A stretch of 64,000 nucleotides of DNA, taken from assembly GCA_900472395.1 (NCBI GenBank), contig UCHV01000018.1, positions 1 to 64,000 on the forward strand, in the 5' to 3' direction. Shown here piece by piece: positions 28,968 through 38,416 of the stretch. The notes under the pieces are model-generated. The model saw only the letters and a program-made list of their open reading frames with translations. It was not told the origin of the DNA and made no database searches. The translations under genes and the position numbers were made by a program. The DNA is from Hyphomicrobiales bacterium (GTDB lineage Bacteria; Pseudomonadota; Alphaproteobacteria; Rhizobiales; Rhizobiaceae). Within the stretch, counting starts at the first letter, position 1; each line of letters begins with the position of its first letter.

Positions 28968-30478
28968 CGGAACAGAACGTTTTTACGATCGAGTTGAAAG
29001 ACGAGGCCGATACGGCCCGTCTTGGTGAGGATCTGGCGCTCACCCTGAAAGCTGGTGATTGCCTCGCCCTGTCGGGGGATCTTGGCGCCGGAAAATCGAC
29101 ACTCGCCCGCGCCTTTTTGCGCGCTTTGGCGAATGACGAGGATCTGGAGGTTCCAAGCCCGACCTTTACGCTGGTACAAATGTATCCGCTGCGCCTGCCC
29201 GTCGCGCATTTCGACCTCTACCGGCTGGCAGACAGTTCGGAGCTTGATGAACTCGGTTTCGACGAAGCCTTATCGGATGGTATCTGCATTGTCGAATGGC
29301 CGGAGGTCGCGGCCGAAGCGTTGCCGCATGATCGCATTGCGCTGACGCTGGAGCATAAGGGCTACGGCCGTTTGGCGACGATCACGGCGGCGGGGCCACG
29401 AGCGGACCACATCGCGCGTACGCTCGCCATTCGCGCTTTCCTTGATCAAAACGGCCATTCTGGCGCTCATCGGCGCTTCCTGACAGGCGATGCTTCCGTG
29501 ATGCGCGCTTATGAGAGAATCCGTTCTGAGGATGGCAAATCCGTCATCCTGATGGACTGGCCGAAACGGCCGGAAGGACCGCCCGTTCTCGATGGCAAGC
29601 CTTATCCAAAGGTCGCACATATCGCGGAAAACATCGAGCCGTTCGTTGCAATTGCCGGTTATCTGCGGAACATCGGGCTGACAGCACCGGAAATTCTTAG
29701 TGCCGACTATGAGGCCGGCTTTCTTCTGATCGAAGACATTGGCTCGGACGGTGTCCTGGATGAAGCGGGTCAGCCGATCGTTGAGCGTTATCGCGAAAGC
29801 GTCGCTGCCCTCGCCTATCTCCATGGTCAGACGCCGCAGCAGGATATTATCTTCGCTGGCGAACGCGTGCACCATGTGCCGTATTTCGATCCGGTCGCCA
29901 TGAAGATGGAAGCGCGGCTGCTGCTGGACTGGCACCTGCCCTGGAAGAACGGTAATCCAGCCACCGAGAAACAGCGCGAAACCTATCTGGCGATATGGGA
30001 TGACCTCATTTCTCAGCTTTCCAGCTGCGAAACGCATCTTCTGCTGCGCGATTTTCATTCACCCAACATCATCTGGCAGGAAGAAGCACAAGGTGTCCGC
30101 AAGGTGGGCATTATCGACTTCCAGGATGGAATGATGGGGCCGACGGCCTATGATGTCGCCTCGCTCGTACAGGACGCCCGTGTAACCATTGCTCCGGAAC
30201 TCGCCGACACGCTGATGGCTGATTATCTACGCCTTCGCCATGCGCAGGGCGGCTTTGATGAAGCACGCTTTCTAAAAGCTTGGGCAATCATGGCGGCACA
30301 GCGCAATTGCAAGCTGGCCGGCCTGTGGGTGCGCCTGATGCAGCGTGACGGCAAGCCCGGCTACATGCAGCATATGCCGCGCACCCTGACCTATCTCGCA
30401 GCAGCGCTTGAACATGAAGCGCTTGCCCCCTTGCGCGAATGGTTGAGGCAGGCTGGAATAGCCTCCAGCGCAACCTGA
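28964..30478 (+). CDS. tsaE: TsaE-sugar kinase fusion (t6A ATPase subunit plus AmgK-like phosphotransferase)
   Basis: 504 aa, two domains. Residues about 1-155 are TsaE, with P-loop GDLGAGKST (38-46), 'VPSPTFTLVQMY', 'HFDLYRL' and 'IVEWPE'; TsaE is the ATPase of the TsaBDE complex making t6A37 in tRNA. Residues about 170-500 are an aminoglycoside-phosphotransferase-fold kinase with catalytic 'LRDFHSPN' (Asp363) and metal-binding 'DFQD' (385-388). The following gene is murU-like, so the kinase is probably AmgK, the anomeric MurNAc/GlcNAc kinase of peptidoglycan recycling. This joined architecture recurs in Rhizobiales. It overlaps divL by ATGA. Confidence 0.92.
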   Translation: MTEQNVFTIELKDEADTARLGEDLALTLKAGDCLALSGDLGAGKSTLARAFLRALANDEDLEVPSPTFTLVQMYPLRLPVAHFDLYRLADSSELDELGFDEALSDGICIVEWPEVAAEALPHDRIALTLEHKGYGRLATITAAGPRADHIARTLAIRAFLDQNGHSGAHRRFLTGDASVMRAYERIRSEDGKSVILMDWPKRPEGPPVLDGKPYPKVAHIAENIEPFVAIAGYLRNIGLTAPEILSADYEAGFLLIEDIGSDGVLDEAGQPIVERYRESVAALAYLHGQTPQQDIIFAGERVHHVPYFDPVAMKMEARLLLDWHLPWKNGNPATEKQRETYLAIWDDLISQLSSCETHLLLRDFHSPNIIWQEEAQGVRKVGIIDFQDGMMGPTAYDVASLVQDARVTIAPELADTLMADYLRLRHAQGGFDEARFLKAWAIMAAQRNCKLAGLWVRLMQRDGKPGYMQHMPRTLTYLAAALEHEALAPLREWLRQAGIASSAT

Positions 30479-30502
30479 CCACAAGACACCGAAACGACGC
30501 TC

Positions 30503-31234
30503 ATGACGATAAAAAATGCAATGGTGCTGGCTGCAGGCCTTGGCACCCGTTTGCGACCCATTACCGACCGGATGCCTAAACCACTCGTGCGGGTGGGCGG
30601 CAAGGCAATGATCGACTACGCCCTGGATAGTCTGGCCGATGCTGGCGTTACCCACGCAGTCGTCAATGTTCACCATTTTGCGGACCAGATGGAGGCCCAT
30701 CTTGCAGACTATCCGCGTCTGGAGATTGCAATTTCGGATGAACGCGACGCATTGATGAATTCCGGCGGCGGTTTGGTGAAAGGCATGAAGCTCATCCAGC
30801 CGGGCCGCATTTTCGTGATGAATGCCGATCTTTTCTGGATCGGAGAAACTGCTGGCGAAAAAACCAATCTTCAGCGTCTGGCAGAGTTCTTCGATCCCGA
30901 TCATATGGACATGGCGCTGCTCTGCGTGCCTATCGAAAATACCACCGGGCATAATGGCAAGAAGGATTTTGGGCTCGCTGCCGACGGAAAACTTGTCCGA
31001 TATACCGATGGATCTGGTGAGGCAGTGGTTTATGCTGGCGCCATCGTTCTGGACACCGCGCTGTTTGACGGTGCGCCACAAGACGCCTTCAACCTCAACA
31101 TCTATTTCGACAAGGCCATCGCCGCCGGCCGTCTCTATGGCATCAGTCTGGAGGGCCACTGGCTGACCGTAGGTACACCGGATGCACTGGTTGAAGCGGA
31201 AACCGTCCTTCAACAGGCTGGGGTGAGCGTATGA
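30503..31234 (+). CDS. murU: N-acetylmuramate alpha-1-phosphate uridylyltransferase (MurU-like)
   Basis: 243 aa nucleotidyltransferase. The signature 'VLAAGLGTRLRPITDRMPKPLV' binds the NTP; 'FVMNADLFW' carries the metal-binding Asp, and 'EGHWLTVGTPDAL' is typical of MurU. With the AmgK domain it would turn MurNAc into UDP-MurNAc, bypassing MurA/MurB and hence fosfomycin. The general sugar-nucleotidyltransferase call is certain; MurU specificity comes from the kinase beside it. Its stop overlaps addB by ATGA. Confidence 0.88.
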   Translation: MTIKNAMVLAAGLGTRLRPITDRMPKPLVRVGGKAMIDYALDSLADAGVTHAVVNVHHFADQMEAHLADYPRLEIAISDERDALMNSGGGLVKGMKLIQPGRIFVMNADLFWIGETAGEKTNLQRLAEFFDPDHMDMALLCVPIENTTGHNGKKDFGLAADGKLVRYTDGSGEAVVYAGAIVLDTALFDGAPQDAFNLNIYFDKAIAAGRLYGISLEGHWLTVGTPDALVEAETVLQQAGVSV

Positions 31235-34200
31235 ATGCCACCCGTCATAAGCGGGTTTTTACGGTGCCGCCGGCAGCACCGTTTCTGAATACGATTGCAG
31301 CCAGGCTTCTGGATGGCTCCCTCGTAAGCGACTTTCGGCATGATCCTGCCGATCCGCTTTCGCTTTCCAAGGTTACCATCTTCGTGCCGACCCGCCGTGC
31401 CGCCCGCGTTCTGCGTTCGGAATTCGTCGAGCTGCTTGGCGGCCGCTCGGCCATTCTCCCGATCATCAGGCCGCTTGGTGAAACCGATGACGATAGCGGT
31501 TATTTCGATCTCGCAGCGCCGGAGGAAATGGACCTGGCGTTACCGATCGGTGGCGTGGCGCGTTTGCTGGAACTTGCACGCCTGATCCTTGCCTGGCGCA
31601 ACCAGCTACCGCTGGCAATTACCGCAGTTCACTCCACCTCCCCACTAGTGGCGCCGGCAAGCCCGGCCGATGCCATCTGGCTTGCCCGTGCGCTCGCTGA
31701 ACTGATCGATTCCATCGAGACGGAAGAGCGCGACTGGAATGATCTCGACAAACTGGACACGACCGAACATCCGCTTTGGTGGCAGTTGACGGCAGAGTTC
31801 CTGAAAATCGCCAGCGCATTTTGGCCGGCGCGGCTGGAAGAACTGAGACGTTCCTCTCCTGCCCGCCATCAATCGGCAATCCTGCGCGGAGAGGCAAGGC
31901 GGATCGCGACGAGCTCACATCAAGGACCTGTCATTGTTGCCGGCTCCACCGGATCGGTGCCGGCAGCAGCCGACCTTATTGCAGCGATCGCTTCTCTGCC
32001 GAACGGTGTGGTTATCCTACCCGGTCTCGACCAGGAGATGTCCGACGAAGACTGGGCATTGCTTGGGGACGGCACCTTGCGTGAAAAGCGATCAGAACCC
32101 GCCGCACGTAGCCACCCGCAATTTGGCCTGTCCAAACTGCTGAAACGACTTCAAATTGATCGTAGCGAAGTGAAAATCCTCGCCAACGCACCGGATGATT
32201 TGACCTTCCGCTCCAAAACCCTGTCGAAAGCCCTGATGCCGGCAAAAGCAACCGACGACTGGAGCGAATGGCGGTCCGGCGCGGACAAGCAGGTGCTCTG
32301 GAGCGCTTTTGCCGATATCGCACTCATAGAGGCTGCCAATGAGCGCGAGGAGGCGACCGCGATTGCCATTGCTCTGCGAATGGCGCTGGAACAGCCGGGA
32401 CGACATGGGGAGTCACAGGCGGCATTGATTACCCCTGACCGAGCCCTCGCCCGCCGCGTCATGGCGGAACTGGCGCGCTTCGGTATCATTGCCGATGACA
32501 CCGCCGGTACGCCGCTTTCCTCGACGCTCCAAGGGACTTTACTGCAGCTTACGCTCGAAGCAATCCTGCGACCGGGAGATCCGGTGCCGATCGTATCTCT
32601 GCTCAAACATCCGCTCGCCCATTTCGGCTTACCCGAAACAGAAGCGCGACAAGCCGCACAGGCGCTTGAGCTTATCGCTCTGCGAGGCGGCATCGGCGAG
32701 ATGGATATCGGCACACTGGATCAGTTGCTTGACCGCCGTCTTGAGGAGCAGAAGGCCGATCGCCATACGCCGCAATGGCGTTTGTCATTACCGGAAGGCG
32801 CCGCCTACCAGGCAAGACGGCTGGCCGAGCGAATAAAGATAGCGGTACAGCCACTGGCGTCTGCGGTCCTCGGCCGGTTGCCAAGTGGGCGTGGGAAAAC
32901 GGCAAAGCTGTCCTTGTCCGACTGGGCAAAGCGTTCCGGCCAGGTACTCGAGGAGATTGCAAAAGACGAGCGGGGCGATCTGTCGGCGCTTTGGACGGGC
33001 GAAGCCGGCGAACGACTGGCCGACATGTTGTCCGAAGTGATCGAAACAGACGGTCAGATGGAAGCGGACGGACCGCAATGGATCGACATCGTGGCCGCAT
33101 TGACCACGGCTGAGGCGGTGAAACCCAAGGCACTGAGCCATCCACGTCTATTCATCTTCGGTACGCTGGAAGCCCGACTGCAGAGCGTCGATACCCTGGT
33201 TCTCGGCGGCCTCAACGAAGGATCATGGCCCGGTCAATCTGTCAACAATCCGTTTCTTTCCCGCACGATGAAAGTCGATCTAGGGCTGGAGCCGCCGGAG
33301 CGGCGGATCGGTCAGCTGGCGCATGATTTTCAGATGGCAAGCGGAACGCGTAATCTCATCTATAGTCGCTCCATGCGACAGGGTACGGCTCCGACAGTCG
33401 CGTCGCGCTGGCTGCAACGATTGCTGGCCCTGGGCGGGCAGGATTTTGCAAAGGAACTGCGTGCCCGCGGCAACGTTTATCGTCACTGGGCGGGCCAGAT
33501 CGATAATGCACCCACACAGCCGGTTTCAAAACGTCCATCACCAACCCCGCCAGCTGACTTGCAGCCAACGAAATATTCTTTCAGCGAAGTCGGCAGGCTG
33601 CGGCGTGATCCCTATTCCATCTACGCCGGACGTATCCTCAAGCTTGATCCGCTTAAACCCTTCAACGAGGATCCGGGAACAGCACAACGGGGCACACTTT
33701 ATCATCGCATCATCGAACAATATACGCGCGAAAACCATATTCCCGGCACACCGGCATCGCGCGAGGCGATGATGCGCCTGACCTCTGAGCTTTTTGATGC
33801 AGAAAAGTTGCCGCCACATATCGATCAGGTCTGGAGACCACGTTTTATCCAGGTAGCCGAGGCTTTCCTGAACTGGGAAAAAGGCCGTGCACCGGATATT
33901 CGTGAGACGTTCACGGAACTTTCAGCCGGATTCGAGATCCCGGAAGCCGGCATTCGACTGACCGGTATCGCCGACCGCATCGATATAAAGGGCTCTGGCC
34001 GAGCTGATATCATCGACTACAAGACCGGTCTGAGCCCTTCAGTCAACCAGGCTCGCTCGCTGCTGGACCCGCAGCTCGCGCTGGAAGCGGCAGCGCTTCT
34101 GGCCGGCGGCTTCAAGGATACTCCGGCGCTGACACCCGAGGAACTTACCTATGTTCGCCTCAGGCCCGGCGACCGATTCAAGACTGATACCGTGAACAAC

Positions 34201-34431
34201 GAATATGCCAAGGAAACCGAGCGTACACAGCCCAAATCCGCTATCGATCTTGCCAATGAAAGCCGTGAACAGTTGGCCGGTTTCGTGAACCTGCTGCGCA
34301 GCGGCAAGGCTGGTTTCTCTTCACGCCTCGTGCCGACGATGCAAAACGCCTATGACGGCGATTACGATCACCTGGCGCGTGTTGCCGAGTGGTCCACGGC
34401 AGAAGTCGAAGAGGGTGAAGGCGATGAGTGA
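31231..34431 (+). CDS. addB: double-strand break repair protein AddB
   Basis: 1066 aa, the alphaproteobacterial type of AddB. An N-terminal inactive helicase-like region ('KVTIFVPTRRAARVLRSEF') is followed by a middle segment with 'LVLGGLNEGSWP' and a C-terminal RecB-type nuclease ('GRADIIDYKTG'). With AddA it forms the helicase-nuclease that resects double-strand ends for RecA. It is joined to murU and addA by overlaps of 4 and 8 bp. Confidence 0.96.
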   Translation: MNATRHKRVFTVPPAAPFLNTIAARLLDGSLVSDFRHDPADPLSLSKVTIFVPTRRAARVLRSEFVELLGGRSAILPIIRPLGETDDDSGYFDLAAPEEMDLALPIGGVARLLELARLILAWRNQLPLAITAVHSTSPLVAPASPADAIWLARALAELIDSIETEERDWNDLDKLDTTEHPLWWQLTAEFLKIASAFWPARLEELRRSSPARHQSAILRGEARRIATSSHQGPVIVAGSTGSVPAAADLIAAIASLPNGVVILPGLDQEMSDEDWALLGDGTLREKRSEPAARSHPQFGLSKLLKRLQIDRSEVKILANAPDDLTFRSKTLSKALMPAKATDDWSEWRSGADKQVLWSAFADIALIEAANEREEATAIAIALRMALEQPGRHGESQAALITPDRALARRVMAELARFGIIADDTAGTPLSSTLQGTLLQLTLEAILRPGDPVPIVSLLKHPLAHFGLPETEARQAAQALELIALRGGIGEMDIGTLDQLLDRRLEEQKADRHTPQWRLSLPEGAAYQARRLAERIKIAVQPLASAVLGRLPSGRGKTAKLSLSDWAKRSGQVLEEIAKDERGDLSALWTGEAGERLADMLSEVIETDGQMEADGPQWIDIVAALTTAEAVKPKALSHPRLFIFGTLEARLQSVDTLVLGGLNEGSWPGQSVNNPFLSRTMKVDLGLEPPERRIGQLAHDFQMASGTRNLIYSRSMRQGTAPTVASRWLQRLLALGGQDFAKELRARGNVYRHWAGQIDNAPTQPVSKRPSPTPPADLQPTKYSFSEVGRLRRDPYSIYAGRILKLDPLKPFNEDPGTAQRGTLYHRIIEQYTRENHIPGTPASREAMMRLTSELFDAEKLPPHIDQVWRPRFIQVAEAFLNWEKGRAPDIRETFTELSAGFEIPEAGIRLTGIADRIDIKGSGRADIIDYKTGLSPSVNQARSLLDPQLALEAAALLAGGFKDTPALTPEELTYVRLRPGDRFKTDTVNNEYAKETERTQPKSAIDLANESREQLAGFVNLLRSGKAGFSSRLVPTMQNAYDGDYDHLARVAEWSTAEVEEGEGDE

Positions 34432-37400
34432 GACCTTACCTCAGCCTATCGACAACGATCCCAAACAATGGGTGGATTGGACAAGCATCCAGCAGTCGCT
34501 GGCATCTGATCCCGTCAGCTCCGCCTGGGTGTCAGCAAATGCCGGTTCAGGCAAGACACATGTGCTGACCCAGCGCGTCATACGGCTTCTCCTGTCCGGC
34601 TGCAGACCTTCTTCCATTCTCTGTCTGACCTATACCAAGGCTGCGGCATCGGAGATGTCCAACCGCGTGTTCCAGCGGCTGGCGGGCTGGACCGTGTTGT
34701 CGGACGAGGCATTGAGCGACCAGATCGCTGCCATGGAAGGCAAGCGGCCCGACCGGATGATGTTGGCGGAAGCCCGCCGGCTTTTTGCCCATGCTCTGGA
34801 AACACCGGGCGGATTGAAGATCCAGACGATCCATGCCTTTTGCGAGTCCCTGCTGCATCAATTCCCGCTGGAAGCAAATGTTGCCGGGCATTTTTCCGTT
34901 CTGGATGATCACGCCGCCGCGGCGCTGCTGACGGAAGCGCGCCGTTCATTGCTGACCGCTACCGCCCAGCAAGGCGATGGTGGACTTGCGGCGGCTTTTG
35001 CCCTTGTTCTCGATCTGGGCGATGAAAGCGGGCTTGAAAATCTGCTTTCCGACATCGTTGCCAACCGCACGGCCATCCACTCCTTTCTGGAAAAAGCTGC
35101 GGCCAATGGCGGACCTGCTGCGTTGCTGCGACGTGCCTATGGGCTTCCTGCCGATGAAAATGAGGAAACCGGTGCGTCCCGCTATTGGCCCTTGCCGGGC
35201 CTGGCGGATTCGACGCTCGATTTATATCTCAATCTTGCCGATCGCAGTGGTGGCGCAAAGGTAACCGAGGTCGCCTATGGCCTGCGGCTCGCACAGCGCG
35301 AAACCGATGTTTTCAAGCGCGCCGGTCACCTCGAACGCATTCTGCTGACGAAAGACGGTAGACCAAAGGCCGATTCCTCGCTTGTAGCAAAAGCGATGCT
35401 GACCGCGGCACCGGAACTGGGACCTGCGGTCTCTACCGCACGCGAATATGTGGCAGCTTGTCGCGATCGCCTGCGGACACTTCGCATGGTGGCGGCAACC
35501 GAGGCAGCACTGCTGCTCGCTGCCCGTTTGAACCGCGACTACGAAACCCTGAAAAAGCAGCGTAGCCTTCTCGACTTCGAAGATCTGATCAACCGGACAG
35601 CAAATCTGCTGACACGCGATGGTGTCGGTGCATGGGTGCATTACAAGCTCGATCAAGGTATCGACCATATCCTTGTAGACGAGGCACAAGACACCAGTCC
35701 GGTTCAATGGACGGTGATCAAATCGCTGGCCGAAGATTTTTACGGTGGCCGTAGTGCCCGCGACGTCACCCGAACCCTGTTTGCCGTCGGCGACGAAAAA
35801 CAATCCATCTATTCGTTTCAGGGCGCCCGCCCCGAACGATTTGCGCAGGAGCGTGACGATACGCGGCGGCAGGTGATGGACAGCGGCCTCTCCTTCAATT
35901 CGGTACGCCTGCCTCTTTCCTTCCGCTCCACCGCCGAAGTGTTGAGTGCCGTCGATCAGGTTTTTTCGCTCGAAGACAATGCAAGGGGCCTAAGCGCCGA
36001 CCACGAAGCCGTTATACATCGCTCCAATCGCCTTGGGCATCCCGGTAGGGTCGACCTATGGGAAACAGTCGTGCCGGACGCAGTCGAAGCGGAAGAAGAC
36101 TGGACCGCGCCATTTGATGCAACGCCGGACAAGGCACCGTCGGCTATTCTCGCCACACGCATGGCCCATGTCATCGGATCGATGATCGGCAATGAGACGG
36201 TCATCGATCACGGTATCGAGCGGCCAATCCATGCCGGCGACGTTCTGGTTCTGGTGCGCAAGCGCGATGCCTTCGTCAACGCGCTTACGCGAGCGCTGAA
36301 ACGCCGTGGCGATATTCCGGTTGCGGGCGCCGACCGTCTTCGTCTGACAAGCCATATCGCTGTTCAGGACCTTCTGGCCCTGGGACGGTTCCTGCTTCTG
36401 CCTGGTGACGATCTTTCGCTGGCTGCAATTCTCAAAAGCCCGCTTTTCGATCTGTCGGAGGAAGAAGTTTTCGAGATTGCCGCCCGCAGGCCGAAAAATG
36501 TTGGCGTCTGGGCTTATTTGCAGACGCTCTCAATAGAGACATTGAAGCTTCAGACCATCGTTGCCCGACTCCAGCGTTATATCGCGCTGTCGCGGACGAT
36601 GAGTGTGCACGATCTTTTCGCGCATCTTCTTGGTGCCGATGGCGGCAGGCGTCAGTTTCTATCACGGCTCGGCAGTGAGGCCGGCGACATTCTCGATGAA
36701 TTCCTGACCTTTGCGATGGATCACGAAACAAGTGGCCTGCCCGGTCTTCAATCCTTTGTCTCCACGCTTGAACTGGAATCGCCGGTGATCAAGCGGGAAC
36801 AGGACAGTGGTCGCAATGAAGTGCGGATCATGACCGTCCACGCCTCCAAGGGTCTTGAGGCTCCGGTCGTGTTTCTGGTCGATAGCGGCTCCAAGGCATT
36901 CGTGCACAGCCATGTCTCGAAACTACGAATGCTGCGGGTCGGGAAGGCAGATGTTCCTGCATGGCTGCCTTCCAAAGTGCTTTCGAACACTTACAGCGAG
37001 GCCGACGAAGAGCGTCTGCGTATTTCAACGGAAGAGGAGTATCGTCGGCTTCTTTATGTGGGCATGACACGTGCGGCCGACCGTCTGACTGTCTGTGGTT
37101 ATCGTGGCAAGCGCGAAAATCCGGACAGCTGGCAGGCGATGATTGCCCGTGCGCTGAGTGCCAACGACGAAAACTGTAAACCAGCAAAATTCAGCGGTCC
37201 CGACGGCAGCTGGACGGGTTTGAGCTGGCGTCTTGGCGGCACGTTGGACCGCCAGATCCCGAAGGAAGAGCCAAAGCAGGCGACAGAAACCCAAATCTCT
37301 CTGCCCCAAGCGTTGGGACAGCCGCTGCCACCGCAAAAAATGCTGCCCAGGCCTTTGAGCCCCTCCGGTGCAGGAACGATGATCGATGACGACGCGAACG

Positions 37401-37969
37401 ATGCTTTGGTGACCTCGCCACTGTTCGGCGAAGCTGCCAATCCGGACCGCGCCCTGCAGCGCGGGCGGATGACCCACCGCATGTTGCAGATGTTGCCCGA
37501 TTTTCCGCCGGCTGAGCGCCGTGAGGCAGCACAACGTTACGCATCCCGCACCGTACCGTTCTGGCCGGAGGCGGAACGGGTGCGGCTCATCGAAACCGTG
37601 ATGGGTGTGCTGTCGGCCCCCGATCTCAGTGACGCTTTTTCTGACCATGCACAGTCGGAAGTCTCGATCATGGGTACGCTGAAACTCGATGACCGCGAAT
37701 ACGCCGTCTCAGGCCGCATCGACCGTTTGGTTGTGAGTGACAGCCGCGTGATGATCATGGACTACAAGACCAACCGCAACCCGCCGGCTTCAGAAGAGCA
37801 GACGCCGATCTCTCACCGGGCGCAGTTGGCTATCTACCGAGAGATTCTGGCACCGCTCTATCCGGGCCGTGCAATCGAATGTGTGCTGGTTTATACCGAA
37901 TCAGGTCGCGCCATTCGACTGTCGGACGATTTGCTGGCCCGCTCACTTTTGGAACTCAGAACAAAGTGA
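34424..37969 (+). CDS. addA: double-strand break repair helicase-nuclease AddA
   Basis: 1181 aa UvrD/Rep-type helicase. Walker A 'ANAGSGKTHVL', motif II 'HILVDEAQDTSPVQW', motif III 'VGDEKQSIYSFQGA', motif V/VI 'IMTVHASKGLEAPVVF' and 'RRLLYVGMTRAADRL'. The C-terminal nuclease has 'VSGRIDRLV' and 'IMDYKTNRNPP'. ATG 34424 overlaps the end of addB by 8 bp; the open frame from 34352 lies inside addB. Confidence 0.97.
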   Translation: MSETLPQPIDNDPKQWVDWTSIQQSLASDPVSSAWVSANAGSGKTHVLTQRVIRLLLSGCRPSSILCLTYTKAAASEMSNRVFQRLAGWTVLSDEALSDQIAAMEGKRPDRMMLAEARRLFAHALETPGGLKIQTIHAFCESLLHQFPLEANVAGHFSVLDDHAAAALLTEARRSLLTATAQQGDGGLAAAFALVLDLGDESGLENLLSDIVANRTAIHSFLEKAAANGGPAALLRRAYGLPADENEETGASRYWPLPGLADSTLDLYLNLADRSGGAKVTEVAYGLRLAQRETDVFKRAGHLERILLTKDGRPKADSSLVAKAMLTAAPELGPAVSTAREYVAACRDRLRTLRMVAATEAALLLAARLNRDYETLKKQRSLLDFEDLINRTANLLTRDGVGAWVHYKLDQGIDHILVDEAQDTSPVQWTVIKSLAEDFYGGRSARDVTRTLFAVGDEKQSIYSFQGARPERFAQERDDTRRQVMDSGLSFNSVRLPLSFRSTAEVLSAVDQVFSLEDNARGLSADHEAVIHRSNRLGHPGRVDLWETVVPDAVEAEEDWTAPFDATPDKAPSAILATRMAHVIGSMIGNETVIDHGIERPIHAGDVLVLVRKRDAFVNALTRALKRRGDIPVAGADRLRLTSHIAVQDLLALGRFLLLPGDDLSLAAILKSPLFDLSEEEVFEIAARRPKNVGVWAYLQTLSIETLKLQTIVARLQRYIALSRTMSVHDLFAHLLGADGGRRQFLSRLGSEAGDILDEFLTFAMDHETSGLPGLQSFVSTLELESPVIKREQDSGRNEVRIMTVHASKGLEAPVVFLVDSGSKAFVHSHVSKLRMLRVGKADVPAWLPSKVLSNTYSEADEERLRISTEEEYRRLLYVGMTRAADRLTVCGYRGKRENPDSWQAMIARALSANDENCKPAKFSGPDGSWTGLSWRLGGTLDRQIPKEEPKQATETQISLPQALGQPLPPQKMLPRPLSPSGAGTMIDDDANDALVTSPLFGEAANPDRALQRGRMTHRMLQMLPDFPPAERREAAQRYASRTVPFWPEAERVRLIETVMGVLSAPDLSDAFSDHAQSEVSIMGTLKLDDREYAVSGRIDRLVVSDSRVMIMDYKTNRNPPASEEQTPISHRAQLAIYREILAPLYPGRAIECVLVYTESGRAIRLSDDLLARSLLELRTK

Positions 37970-38040
37970 TGGCGGGGCCATTGAAATTCGGCAGGCCCAC
38001 GCGCACATTTGGCCCAACATGATTTGAGAAGGAGAGCCTT

Positions 38041-38361
38041 ATGGCTACCGTTAAAGTAGACATGTCTAACTTCCAGGCCGAGGTTCTGGATTCCACGCAG
38101 CCAGTCGTCGTCGATTTTTGGGCTGAATGGTGCGGACCGTGCAAGATGATCGGTCCGAGCCTCGAAGAAATTTCGACCGAACTGGCCGGCAAGGTCAAGA
38201 TCACCAAGCTGAACATTGATGAAAACCCGGAACTGGCTGCCCAGTTTGGTGTGCGCTCGATCCCGACGCTGGCTATCTTCAAGGGCGGCGAAGTGGCCGA
38301 CATCAAGGTTGGCGCGGCTCCGAAAACTGCTCTTTCCAGCTGGATTGCCGGCGCAGCCTGA
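38041..38361 (+). CDS. trxA: thioredoxin
   Basis: 106 aa. Redox-active Cys31 and Cys34 in '[10 protein letters not shown]', with the cis-Pro loop 'SIPTL'. ATG has an AGGAG site about 8 nt upstream. It is 71 bp after addA and ends at a terminator shared with the convergent folC. The major cytoplasmic thioredoxin by sequence. Confidence 0.98.
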   Translation: MATVKVDMSNFQAEVLDSTQPVVVDFWAEWCGPCKMIGPSLEEISTELAGKVKITKLNIDENPELAAQFGVRSIPTLAIFKGGEVADIKVGAAPKTALSSWIAGAA

Positions 38362-38387
38362 TTTTCAAGCTTTCGACGTTACCGTAG

Positions 38388-38416
38388 AAAAGCCCGGTTC
38401 AGAGCCGGGCTTTTTT
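38388..38416. terminator. bidirectional terminator between trxA and folC
   Basis: AAAAGCCCGG (38388-38397) and CCGGGCTTTTTT (38405-38416) form a stem with a 7-nt loop and A/T tracts on both sides. It serves trxA on the plus strand and folC on the minus strand, whose stop codon begins at its right edge. Confidence 0.92.
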
